DNA from: Streptomyces sp. NBC_00443
Lineage (GTDB): Bacteria > Actinomycetota > Actinomycetes > Streptomycetales > Streptomycetaceae
DNA: 64,000 nt
Direction of reading: 5' to 3'
NCBI RefSeq assembly: GCF_036014175.1
Contig: NZ_CP107917.1
Span: 8,308,001 to 8,372,000, forward strand
Position 1 is the first letter of the stretch. Every line of letters starts with the position of its first letter. Below are positions 17,122 to 24,735 of the stretch, piece by piece. Both the position numbers and the translations under genes were made by a program. The notes below the pieces were generated by a model. The model worked only from the letters and a program-made list of their open reading frames with translations, had not been told where the DNA came from and did not search any database.

Positions 17122-17157
17122 TACCGGGCCGTCCCCGTAAATACCGGGCGGTCCCCG
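17122..17157. repeat. Two 16-bp direct repeats upstream of the PAP2 gene
   Basis: TACCGGGCCGTCCCCG (17122-17137) and TACCGGGCGGTCCCCG (17142-17157) differ at one base and are 20 bp apart, about two helical turns. They lie in the 152-bp gap between the PAP2 start and the decayed M56 gene. They could be tandem binding sites; no regulator is adjacent. Confidence 0.4.
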
Positions 17158-17202
17158 GGACGTACCCCTCGGACGGATCCGGGTACCCGTCAACCGGCCC
17201 GG

Positions 17203-17946
17203 TTATCCCAGCGCCCGCAACCGCGGCTGAACGCCACCAGTACCGGTACCACCGGCACCAGCGTGGCAGGCTGCCGTCAGCCGGAGGCGTCGGTCGGCCG
17301 TGAGCCGACCCGGGGGTGCCGGCAGCCGGTGCACCCGCTGCGGCACCTGCGCCCGATCGATCGGGGAGGGGCTGAACACGCCCCGGTCCTCGTTGAGTTC
17401 GACCAGCGCGAGGGCCGTCGGCAGCCAGCCGAAGCGGCGGGACGCCGTGTCGTCGGCGGCGAGTTCGACCAGCCGGTGCACCCGAGCAGTGCAGCAGCCA
17501 GTCGTGTCGGGCCTGTGCGTGCCCCTGCTCGTGGGCGAGTACGGCGTCCAGTTGCCGCGCCCCTTCAGGCGGCGCAGTGCGGCGGTAGTGATGACGAGCC
17601 GCGGTGCCGCCCCGGGCAGCCACCAGGCGTCCGAACGCTCGCCCTCCAGGATCGTCAGCCCGTCGTTCCCGGTCGTGTCGCCGGGCAACAGCGGGGCGCG
17701 CACGAGGAGTTCGATCCTTCGCCGCCGACGCCGGGCACGCACGCGTGCGACCTCGCGCACCAGCATCGCCACGGTCCACAGCCCACCGCACGCGAGCGTC
17801 ACCGCGGTGGTCACCGCCCACGGACCGCTCACCCCGAGCGCGTACGCCTCCACCACGGCACTCGGCGCCGGGGCGAACACATGGCCGCGCACCGCCTGCC
17901 ACGCGGCCGCCGCACTGAGCGTCATCGACAGGGCACGGCACAGCAC
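17203..17946 (-). pseudogene. Decayed M56 (BlaR1-like) membrane metallopeptidase
   Basis: Pieces of an M56 peptidase occur in several frames. ALSMTLSAAAAWQAVRGHVF through VITTAALRRLKGR is in one frame. RQLDAVLAHEQGHAQARHDWLLHCSGA, with the zinc motif HEQGH, is in a second. HRLVELAADDTASRRFG...LPQRVHRL-like sequence returns to the first. A hydrophobic ATLVPVVPVLVAF helix again needs a different frame. About 18 residues expected between CSGA and HRLVELA, and the first membrane helices, seem to be lost. At least three indels and two deletions make this a true pseudogene, unlike the single-base breaks elsewhere. The adjacent DUF5134 gene is its usual partner. Confidence 0.75.
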
Positions 17947-17985
17947 AGGAGTACGGCCGCTACCACGCTCCCCCCATGCGGCACT

Positions 17986-18537
17986 TCAGAGAGCCAGCAG
18001 CATGGCCACCATGGCGATCCCCATCGACAGCCGACAGGCCCGCGCGAGCTCAGGCCGGTCGCCCCATCCGACGCCTCCACCCCCGCCACTGGCGGTGACG
18101 GTCACGGGCACCAAACGGAAACCGGACAGCAGTACGTAGCCCGTGAAGTACAGGAGCAGAGCGCCAGTCAGGAGCGGGATGCCGAAATCGCCGTGCCCGC
18201 CGTGACGGCCGGGTGAGGCCGCCATCGCGACCGCCATGTAGACCATGGCCGAGGCTCCCACCAGATGGTGCAGATGGTGGGCGCTCGCACGTGCCGACCA
18301 CAGGGCCTGCAGCGCCGCAGCGCCGAACACGGCGGCGTAGAGGGGCCAGGCCCACGTCGGCGGCGTGAACACCGCGGCAGGCACCGCCATCGCCGCCATC
18401 CCGAAGCCCATCAGCGCCTCGCCGCCCGCGGCCCGGCGCTGCTCCTCGACATGGCTGCGCATCCGCAGCAGGCAGTAGGCCCCGGTCGCCGCACACAGCG
18501 CGACCAGCAGCCAGCCGTACGAAGCCGGTCCGTGCAC
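17986..18537 (-). CDS. DUF5134 integral membrane protein
   Basis: This 183-residue protein starts at GTG 18537, chosen because GGGAGG lies 5 bases upstream. It has about five or six hydrophobic segments separated by short loops (WLLVALCAATGAYCLL, AVPAAVFTPPTWAWPLYAAVFG, LLTGALLLYFTGYVLLSG) and a cluster of His residues, AHHLHHLVG and RHGGHGDFG, that could bind metal such as copper. I recall this as the DUF5134 family, found beside M56 peptidases in Streptomyces. Here the neighbouring M56 gene is degraded, so the remaining protein may be without its partner. Confidence 0.78.
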   Translation of the reverse strand: MHGPASYGWLLVALCAATGAYCLLRMRSHVEEQRRAAGGEALMGFGMAAMAVPAAVFTPPTWAWPLYAAVFGAAALQALWSARASAHHLHHLVGASAMVYMAVAMAASPGRHGGHGDFGIPLLTGALLLYFTGYVLLSGFRLVPVTVTASGGGGGVGWGDRPELARACRLSMGIAMVAMLLAL

Positions 18538-18681
18538 GCGCACCTCCCGCTCGACGGTGTCGGACAGTCCGTCGATGCCCCGGTCGTCCGGCGCGCATGC
18601 GAGCGCAAGGGTGTACGCGGGGAGCATTCGGCGGAGCACGGCAGGTCGTACCGCATCACTTGCCCCGCATCACCTCTATCA

Positions 18682-18693
18682 TTTACGAGTAAA
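18682..18693. promoter_or_regulatory. TTTACGAGTAAA dyad before the FUSC-MarR operon
   Basis: Perfect 5-base arms TTTAC and GTAAA flank a 2-base centre, 21 bp before the FUSC start codon. AT-rich dyads of this kind are typical MarR sites, and the operon ends with a marR-like gene, so autoregulation is likely. Confidence 0.45.
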
Positions 18694-18714
18694 ACACTTG
18701 CTAAGGTGATGGGC

Positions 18715-20202
18715 ATGAAACTGGTGAGGAGTACGAGCAGCCGCCATCCGCTCGTCGGCGTGCTGCGTCTCGGCCGGCCGTCGGACATCTGGTTCAAGCC
18801 CGCCCTGAGCGTGGTCGGCGCCGTCGCCCCGCCCAACCTCGCCCTGCTGCTCCTCGGCCGGCTGGACCTGGCGATGTACACGATGGCCGGATCCCTGTGC
18901 GCGCTCTACGCCCACAACCGCCCCTACGCCGCCCGGGCCCGCGCCCTGGCATGGGTCGCGCTCGGCATGCTCGGCGGCCTTGCCACGGCGCTGGTCGCGG
19001 CCTCGCTCACCAGCAGTGCCGTCGTACTGGTCACCGTCGGCGCGGTACTGGCCGCCGTGCAGAAGGTGCTCTGCGACGCGACCCGTATCGGTCCGCCGGG
19101 CAACGTGGTGCTCACCTTCATCAGCTCCGCCGCCCTGTTCGCCCCGCAGTCCTTCGTCCAGATCCCCGGGCACGTCGGTCTCGCCGCCACGGCCGCCGCC
19201 TGGGCCTGGCTCGTCGGCATGGCACCGGGCCTGCTGCGACCGCACGGCCCGGAGCGGCGGGCCACTGCGGGTGCCCTGCGCGCGGCTGCCACGTATGCCG
19301 AGACGGGCGGTGCAGGCGCTCCGAGTAGCCCGGGCGACCACCGAACCCGTGCCCACGCCACCGCTGCCGCCGCCGTGCACGCCGCGCGCCAGGCGCTGCT
19401 CTCCGCGGGCCGCCCCGGCCGCCCCGGCCGCGCCTCCGAGACGCGCCGCGCGCTCGAACGCCTCGTAGTGCGCGCCGAGGTCGCCCTCGCCGCCCCCGCC
19501 GACGCCGACCCCGCGCTGCTGCGCACCTGGGCCCGGCAGGTGCGGGGCACCCGGCCCGTGCCGGAGCTGGACGACCTCACGAACATCGGAACCGAACTCA
19601 CCTCGCCCACCGTCCCGTTGTGGCACCGCCTCGCCTCCCTGACCCCGCTCGCCGTACGCACCGCCCTCGGCTGCGCCCTCGCCGGATACGCCTCGCTCGC
19701 CCTGGGGATCGGCCGCCCCTACTGGGCCCTGGTCACCGCGGCGTGTCTGTACCAGGCGAACCTCACCCTCACCTGGGGCCGTGGCGTCCAGCGCGTCATC
19801 GGCAACCTGCTGGGCGTCCTCCTCTTCGCCGCACTTGTCCCACTCGCCCACACCGGCGAGATCGCCCTCGTCCTGTGCTGCCTCGCCCTCAACTTCGGTG
19901 CCGAGGCGCTGATCAGCCGCAACTACTGGCTCGGCAGCGTCTGCGTGACCCCGATGGCGCTGCTCATCACCGAGTTCGCCGGGTTCCAGGAGCCCGGGCG
20001 GCTGATCACCGAGCGGGTCGTGGACACCTTGGTCGGCGCGCTGCTCGGCCTCGCCGCCGCGGTGGCCGTACCGGACCGGCGGTGGCAGCGGGTCGTGCGC
20101 GCCGGGCGGAGAGGACCCCGTACGCTCGCGGCCACGGGGCGTAGCCAGGGACCGCGCCCGGACCAGCGCACAGGCGACACGACGGAGGGCGTACGGCCAT
20201 GA
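18715..20202 (+). CDS. FUSC-family membrane protein (aromatic acid exporter-like)
   Basis: This 495-residue protein starts at ATG 18715 with AAGG 8 bases upstream; the alternative ATG 18709 adds two residues. It has two bundles of hydrophobic helices (about residues 25-165 and 325-465) joined by a cytosolic Ala/Arg-rich helical region, the layout of the fusaric acid resistance/AaeB family. The second bundle has IGRPYWALVTAACLYQANLTLTWGRGVQRVIGNLLGVL, the FUSC signature with RxxQRxxGxxxG-like spacing. It probably exports toxic aromatic or amphipathic compounds. The stop overlaps the marR ATG as ATGA, so the two are coupled. Confidence 0.85.
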   Translation: MKLVRSTSSRHPLVGVLRLGRPSDIWFKPALSVVGAVAPPNLALLLLGRLDLAMYTMAGSLCALYAHNRPYAARARALAWVALGMLGGLATALVAASLTSSAVVLVTVGAVLAAVQKVLCDATRIGPPGNVVLTFISSAALFAPQSFVQIPGHVGLAATAAAWAWLVGMAPGLLRPHGPERRATAGALRAAATYAETGGAGAPSSPGDHRTRAHATAAAAVHAARQALLSAGRPGRPGRASETRRALERLVVRAEVALAAPADADPALLRTWARQVRGTRPVPELDDLTNIGTELTSPTVPLWHRLASLTPLAVRTALGCALAGYASLALGIGRPYWALVTAACLYQANLTLTWGRGVQRVIGNLLGVLLFAALVPLAHTGEIALVLCCLALNFGAEALISRNYWLGSVCVTPMALLITEFAGFQEPGRLITERVVDTLVGALLGLAAAVAVPDRRWQRVVRAGRRGPRTLAATGRSQGPRPDQRTGDTTEGVRP

Positions 20203-20735
20203 CGGCGACGAACGGCGGGCCGACCGGGACGAGACGGGACACGGTGGCCGCCGTGGTCCGGCAGTGGCAGGCCGTCCACCCCGACCTCGACACCGCCCCG
20301 ATGGAGATCATCGGCCGCATCAACCGCTGTGCCGCCCTCCTCCAGCAGGCCGAGGACGCCCCGCTGCGCCGGGCGGGCCTCAGCCGCCCCGAGTTCGACC
20401 TGCTCGGCGCGCTGCGTCGCACCGGCCACGAACTGACCCCCAGCGAACTCGCCCGGGAAACCTTCTCCTCGGGCGCCGCCGTCACCAAACGCCTCAAGCA
20501 GCTGACCGAACGCGGCCTGGTGGAGCGCCGCGGCGACACCCGCGACCGTCGCGTCGCCCATGTCCGCCTCACCGACACCGGCCGCGACCTGGTCGACGGC
20601 ATCCTGCCCGAACAGCTCGCGTACGAGACGGCCGTACTGTCCGGCGTCGACCCACAGGGGCAGGACGAACTGGCCTCTCTGCTCAGCGAGTTGCTCGGCC
20701 GGCTGGAGGGCCAGCTGAGGGCGCTGCGCGGCTGA
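20199..20735 (+). CDS. MarR-family transcriptional regulator
   Basis: This 178-residue protein is translationally coupled to the FUSC exporter (ATGA overlap). The winged helix reads LSRPEFDLLGALRRTGHELTPSELARETFSSGAAVTKRLKQLTERGLVERRGDTRDRRVAHVRLTDTGR, with the DxRD and R wing residues of MarR proteins. N- and C-terminal helices would form the dimer. It likely represses the FUSC operon through the TTTACGAGTAAA dyad and is released by an aromatic ligand. The 28-residue N-terminal extension is longer than in typical MarR proteins. Confidence 0.9.
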   Translation: MTATNGGPTGTRRDTVAAVVRQWQAVHPDLDTAPMEIIGRINRCAALLQQAEDAPLRRAGLSRPEFDLLGALRRTGHELTPSELARETFSSGAAVTKRLKQLTERGLVERRGDTRDRRVAHVRLTDTGRDLVDGILPEQLAYETAVLSGVDPQGQDELASLLSELLGRLEGQLRALRG

Positions 20736-20783
20736 CCCGACCGCGGGCGGTCTCCACGTCCGCCGGGCGTGCGGTCGGCGGTG

Positions 20784-21548
20784 TCACTTCTCGTCGGCCG
20801 CTCGGTACACGCCGAACACCGCTCCCTGCGGGTCACGCAGTACGGCGATCCGCGGTCCGTCGGGGACGGAGGTGGGCTCCATGAGAATGGTGCCGCCCGC
20901 CTCGGTCGCGTCCGCCGCCATCCTGTCCACGTCCACCACGGCGAAGTACGGCAGCCAGTGCGCGGGCACCTCGTGCGGGAACTTGTCGTCCATCGTCAGC
21001 ATGCCGCCGAAGTCGTCGCCGTCGATGCCCCACTGGGTGTAGTGCTCCGAGGCGTTGACGCTCCAGCCGAACACCGTCGTGTAGAACTCCACGGCCCGCT
21101 CGGGCGCCCGGGTCAGCAGTTCCACCCAGCCCAGTGCGCCGGGTGCGCTGAGCACCCCCGCGCCGGGGAACGACCGGGCCTGCCAGAGCTGGAAGACCGC
21201 ACCCGTCGGGTCCACGGCCACCGCGAAGCGGCCCACGTCGAACACGTCCATCGGGCCGACCAGCACAGTGCCGCCGGCCTCCGTCACCTGCCCCGCGGCG
21301 GCGTCCGCGTCCCGCACCGCGAACGACACGTTCCACGCCACCGGCTGCCCCTCCTGGTACAGCGGCGTCAGCGCGGCCACCGCCGCTTCACCGAGGTGCG
21401 CGACCGTGTAGCCGCCCGCCTCCTGACGCGGATCGGTCTCGGCGCGCCAGCCGAACAGCCCCTCGTAGAACCGCTGGGCCGCGGCCACGTCGCTGGTCCC
21501 GAGCTCGGTCCAGCAGGGCCCGCCGGTCACCGGCTTGTCGAGCTTCAT
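20784..21548 (-). CDS. Two-domain VOC (glyoxalase/bleomycin resistance-like) protein
   Basis: This 254-residue protein starts at ATG 21548 with GGGAGG 6 bases upstream. It consists of two tandem VOC domains: residues 8-125 (PCWTELGTSDVAAAQRFYEGLFGW ... VAVDPTGAVFQLWQA) and 135-250 (GWVELLTRAPERAVEFYTTVFGW ... AVLRDPQGAVFGVYRA). Each repeats the beta-alpha-beta-beta-beta unit and ends in the DPxGAxF motif that usually carries a metal ligand. Such proteins in Streptomyces are often called hydroxylases or antibiotic-binding proteins, but no substrate can be inferred here. Confidence 0.85.
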   Translation of the reverse strand: MKLDKPVTGGPCWTELGTSDVAAAQRFYEGLFGWRAETDPRQEAGGYTVAHLGEAAVAALTPLYQEGQPVAWNVSFAVRDADAAAGQVTEAGGTVLVGPMDVFDVGRFAVAVDPTGAVFQLWQARSFPGAGVLSAPGALGWVELLTRAPERAVEFYTTVFGWSVNASEHYTQWGIDGDDFGGMLTMDDKFPHEVPAHWLPYFAVVDVDRMAADATEAGGTILMEPTSVPDGPRIAVLRDPQGAVFGVYRAADEK

Positions 21549-21713
21549 GGCGCTCCTCCCGCAGGAAACCCCCTCCAGCACGCTAATCCTCTCCCAGGGC
21601 CCCGGCCATCCGGCGGAATCCATGGGAGCCCGGCGCCGTCGCCGTCGTACCCTCGACCCCGTACCGCACCGCGTGGCGGCCTCCCGGCACCGTTCTCCGA
21701 CCGGAGGTCCCGC

Positions 21714-22625
21714 ATGCCCGCGCTCCAGGTGCGCCCCTTTCGCCGTGCCGACCGCGACCAGCTCACCGAACTGATCAACATGCACGTCGCCGCTGTCGTC
21801 CCCGGCATCTCCGTCTCCGTGAACACGGTGGTCAGTGCTCTGGAGCGACAGCCGGACGAGTTCATCACCGACCCCTGGGTCGCTGAGCGCGTGACCCTGT
21901 TCGCCGAGCAGCGCGAGCACCTCGTCGCCGCCCATCTGCTGCCCTACCGGGCGGACGACGAGGTGGGCGGGACCTACCGGGACATCGGCGAGACCGACTG
22001 GTTCGTGTGCCGTCCGCCGGCCTCCTTCCTGCCGGACTCCGACGAGGCCGCCGACCTGCTGATGAACGCCTGCCTGGCCCAGCCGGCCCGCTGGAACGTA
22101 CGCGCCCGGCACACGAGCGGAGAGCTCCCCGGCCCGGCCGTCTACGGCCTTCCCCGCACCTGGCCGCACATCCGCGCCCTGTACGAGCGCGCGGGCTTCC
22201 GGCACGTCGGCGACACCGAGGTGATCCTGAACGCGCGCGTGGCCGACCTGCCGACCCACGAACCGCGGCCCGGCGAGACCTTCGACCGCACGCTGGGGGA
22301 GTGCGGCACGTGCTTCACGGCGTACGCCGAGGGGCGCGCCCTCGGCTTCATCGAGGTCGACACGTCCCTGTCCCGCCCCGAACGCCACGCGCGCGGCACG
22401 GGCCTCGCCGACATGGGCAACCTGCACATCGACCCGACGACGTACGGCGAGGGCGGCCTGGAGCACCGACTGCTCGGTCGGGCGGCCGACTGGCTGCGGC
22501 TGTGTGGTGTGGACCGCCTCCTGGCCTGTGAACGGGCCGCCGACGGCACGAGGACCGACCGCCTGACCTCGGCCGGCTTCCGGGAACTGACCCGCACCGA
22601 CCGAGGCTGGGAGCACCCGTCCTAG
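21714..22625 (+). CDS. GNAT-family N-acetyltransferase (two-domain)
   Basis: This 303-residue protein starts at ATG 21714, with GGAGG upstream. The first part (LQVRPFRRADRDQLTELINMHVAAVVPG) begins like a GNAT domain and ends with ALYERAGFRHVGDTEVIL. The second part includes GLADMGNLHIDPTTYGEGGLEHRLLGRAADWLRLCGVDRLLA and TSAGFRELTRT, a GNAT acetyl-CoA binding loop and C-terminal strand. The acceptor amine is unknown. It ends tail-to-tail with a VOC gene, the two stop codons sharing the palindrome CTAG (22622-22625). Confidence 0.8.
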   Translation: MPALQVRPFRRADRDQLTELINMHVAAVVPGISVSVNTVVSALERQPDEFITDPWVAERVTLFAEQREHLVAAHLLPYRADDEVGGTYRDIGETDWFVCRPPASFLPDSDEAADLLMNACLAQPARWNVRARHTSGELPGPAVYGLPRTWPHIRALYERAGFRHVGDTEVILNARVADLPTHEPRPGETFDRTLGECGTCFTAYAEGRALGFIEVDTSLSRPERHARGTGLADMGNLHIDPTTYGEGGLEHRLLGRAADWLRLCGVDRLLACERAADGTRTDRLTSAGFRELTRTDRGWEHPS

Positions 22626-23014
22626 ATTCCGGGCCGGTACCGCAGCGGGTGATCCGCCGGCACCTCCACCAGCACGATCTGCGTCCCGTCCGGGTCGGCG
22701 ATCCACATCTCGATGAGGCCCCACGGCTCCTTCACCGGCGGCCGGACGATCTCGACGCCCTTGTCCCGCAGTTCGTCGTGCGCCGCCGCCAGGTCCTCGA
22801 CCTGCAGCCACAGCCGGACGGCCGGGGACGGCGGGGTCTCGGAACGGCCGGAGACCTCCAGGAAGCCACCGCCGAGGAAGTACACGGTGCCGCGCTCCGG
22901 CCCCGTTCCGAACTCGCGGTGGACGGCCAGGCCCAGTTGCTCGCCGTAGAAGACACGGGAGCGCTCGGGGTCGGTGGGATGCAGCAGGGTCCGTCCGCTC
23001 AGTACGTGCACCAT
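22622..23014 (-). CDS. Single-domain VOC family protein
   Basis: This 130-residue protein starts at ATG 23014 (MVHVLSGRTLLHPTDPERSRVFYGEQLGL). The glyoxalase-like fold is shown by RSRVFYGEQLGLAVHREFG, FLEVSG, VRLWLQVEDLAAAHDELRDKGVEIV and WGLIEMWIADPDGTQIVLVEVP. The His, Glu and Asp in these positions could form a metal site. Substrate unknown; it could be a lyase, dioxygenase or a binding-type resistance protein. Divergent from the next acetyltransferase gene by about 70 bp. Confidence 0.83.
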   Translation of the reverse strand: MVHVLSGRTLLHPTDPERSRVFYGEQLGLAVHREFGTGPERGTVYFLGGGFLEVSGRSETPPSPAVRLWLQVEDLAAAHDELRDKGVEIVRPPVKEPWGLIEMWIADPDGTQIVLVEVPADHPLRYRPGI

Positions 23015-23084
23015 GCAGCGGGATCCTAGCGGCGCGTTACGCTCAGCGGTGCCCGAGTCGTGCCCGAGAAGTGGAGAAGCCCCC

Positions 23085-23636
23085 ATGGACACCACCGCGA
23101 CCGCCGCCGCCGACGGACTCACGTTCCGTGACGCCACCGACGCCGACGTGGAGACGCTGGTCGCGCTGATCGAGTCCGCCTACCGCGGAGACTCCAGCCG
23201 GGCCGGGTGGACGACCGAGGCGGACATCCTGGAAGGCCAGCGGACCGACCCCGAGGGCGTGCTTGCGGTCATCAAGTCGTCGGACAGCCGGCTGCTCACC
23301 GTCGAGCGGGACGGGCAGCTCGTGGCCTGCTGCCAGCTCGAACACCGTGGCGTCCACGCCTACTTCGGGATGTTCGCGGTGAGCCCCGCACTCCAGGGCG
23401 CCGGCCTCGGCAAGGTGATCATCACGGAGGCGGAGCGTCAGGCCCGCGCGACCTGGGGCGTCACCGAGATGCACATGACCGTGATCTCCGTACGCAACGA
23501 CCTGATCGCCTGGTACGAGCGGCGCGGCTACCGCCGTACGGGACGGATGACCCCGTTCCCGTACGGCGACGACCGCTTCGGCATCCCACAGCGCGCCGAC
23601 CTGCAGTTCGAGCTGCTGGTCAAGGAGCTGGCGTGA
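23085..23636 (+). CDS. GNAT-family N-acetyltransferase
   Basis: This 183-residue single-domain acetyltransferase starts at ATG 23085 behind GTGGAG. It has FRDATDADVETLVALIESAYRG at the N-terminus, ACCQLEHRGVHAYFGMFAVSPALQGAGLGKVIITEAERQA with the acetyl-CoA pyrophosphate loop QGAGLGK, and the end of the fold in VRNDLIAWYERRGYRRTGRM. It acetylates an unknown amine in the cytosol. The glycerophosphodiesterase gene follows tail-to-tail 18 bp away. Confidence 0.88.
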   Translation: MDTTATAAADGLTFRDATDADVETLVALIESAYRGDSSRAGWTTEADILEGQRTDPEGVLAVIKSSDSRLLTVERDGQLVACCQLEHRGVHAYFGMFAVSPALQGAGLGKVIITEAERQARATWGVTEMHMTVISVRNDLIAWYERRGYRRTGRMTPFPYGDDRFGIPQRADLQFELLVKELA

Positions 23637-23654
23637 CGTTCATGCGGTGGCCGT

Positions 23655-24338
23655 TCACGCCGTGAAACGGCCGGTGCGCTTGATCTCCGGGTAGTCGGTG
23701 GTCGCGCCGTCCAGTTCCAGGGCCCGTACGAGCCGCAGGTGGTCCTGGGTGTTGACCACCCAGCCGATGATCCTGAGGTCCGCCTTGCGGGCGTGCTCCA
23801 CGACCTCCAGGTTCAGTCGGCGGATGTTGAGGCAGACCGTCGCCGCGCCGGCCTCGACGGCACGGTCCACGATGTCGGTGCCGAAGCGGCTGGCGATCAG
23901 CGCGGTCCTCACGCCGGGCACGAGGCGGGCGATCTCGGCGACGGCGTCGTCGTGGAACGAGGACACCTCTACCCGGGAGACCAGGTCCCGCCTGGTCATC
24001 ACCTCGGCGAGCGCCCGAGCCGCCGCGACATCCTTGATCTCGGCCTGCAGGGGCGACTTCACGGCGTCGAGGACCTCCTCGAAGACCGGGACGCGCTCGC
24101 CGCGGCCCGCGTCCAGGGCGCGCAGCTCGGCGAGGGTCTTGTCGGCGATCGCGCCGGTGCCGTCGGTCGTGCGGTCCACATCGGTGTCGTGCATGACGAC
24201 GAGGGCGCCGTCCTTGCTCAGGTGGAGGTCGAGTTCGATGACGTCGAGGCCGGCCTGCTGGGCGGCGACGAACGAACGGAGGGTGTTCTCGGGTTCGACA
24301 CCCATGACTCCGCGGTGACCGATGGTAAGGAAGTTCAA
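23655..24338 (-). CDS. Glycerophosphodiester phosphodiesterase
   Basis: This 227-residue TIM-barrel enzyme hydrolyses glycerophosphodiesters to glycerol 3-phosphate and an alcohol. The active-site motifs are GHRGVMGVEPENTLRSF (His-Arg and Glu), DVIELDLHLSKDGALVVMHD (ExD and the second His), and AEIKD. No signal peptide is seen, so it is cytosolic. The start appears to be TTG 24338 (LNFLTIGHRG): the first downstream ATG would remove the catalytic HRG, so a rare start codon is required. Confidence 0.88.
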   Translation of the reverse strand: MNFLTIGHRGVMGVEPENTLRSFVAAQQAGLDVIELDLHLSKDGALVVMHDTDVDRTTDGTGAIADKTLAELRALDAGRGERVPVFEEVLDAVKSPLQAEIKDVAAARALAEVMTRRDLVSRVEVSSFHDDAVAEIARLVPGVRTALIASRFGTDIVDRAVEAGAATVCLNIRRLNLEVVEHARKADLRIIGWVVNTQDHLRLVRALELDGATTDYPEIKRTGRFTA

Positions 24339-24735
24339 GGTTCAACTCGCTTCCGTCGACGGCGGCTCGGCGTGCGCGCAAACCGGAGGAGGCTGTTCGC
24401 GCGGCAGATCCGCAGCCTAGTGGCCCCGGCGCGTGATGAACCCCACGTGTACGCAGGGTTTGCGGCAGTGGACATGTCGTGCCTGGATCGCACCCCTCCC
24501 GATGGTCACCCGCCCGTGGGCGAGTCCCGCAGGGATTGACCTGCCGCCGCGGCCCGCCTGTTCATCCGTGCGCATGCCCACGCATGGACGGGGTATGCGC
24601 CATCAGGATGACCAACAGCAAAAGTTGCGGTGACCATGGGGGTGCACAGGATAATTTCCCGGCTCTCCTCTTGCTGGGAGGAACCTCGTGTGTATACGGT
24701 CTCCATACGCGAGGTTCTCCCGTGGAGGATGGGAC
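24339..24735. other. Intergenic region with no gene (397 bp)
   Basis: I find no convincing protein or RNA gene here. The first 330 bp hold only short open frames without ribosome sites. The last 65 bp hold the promoter and inverted repeat described in the next entry. Confidence 0.6.
24671..24721 (+). promoter_or_regulatory. Promoter overlapped by a long inverted repeat, DUF6421 operon
   Basis: GGGAGGAACCTCG (24676-24688) pairs with CGAGGTTCTCCC (24710-24721), 12 base pairs with one bulged G, and short TGTAT/ATACG flanks extend it. A promoter-like TTGCTG (24671-24676) and TATACG (24693-24698) with 16-base spacing lie across the left arm. The repeat is centred near the -10 box and start site, and GGAGG of the first gene follows at once. 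It could be an unusually long operator or, if transcription starts upstream, a hairpin next to the ribosome site. Confidence 0.5.

Noticed and set aside
15116..17941. A 941-codon open frame covering HAD, zinc-ribbon, PAP2 and M56 regions
   Set aside because: It is a chance read-through: it is in frame with the HAD gene and pieces of two broken genes, and out of frame over PAP2.
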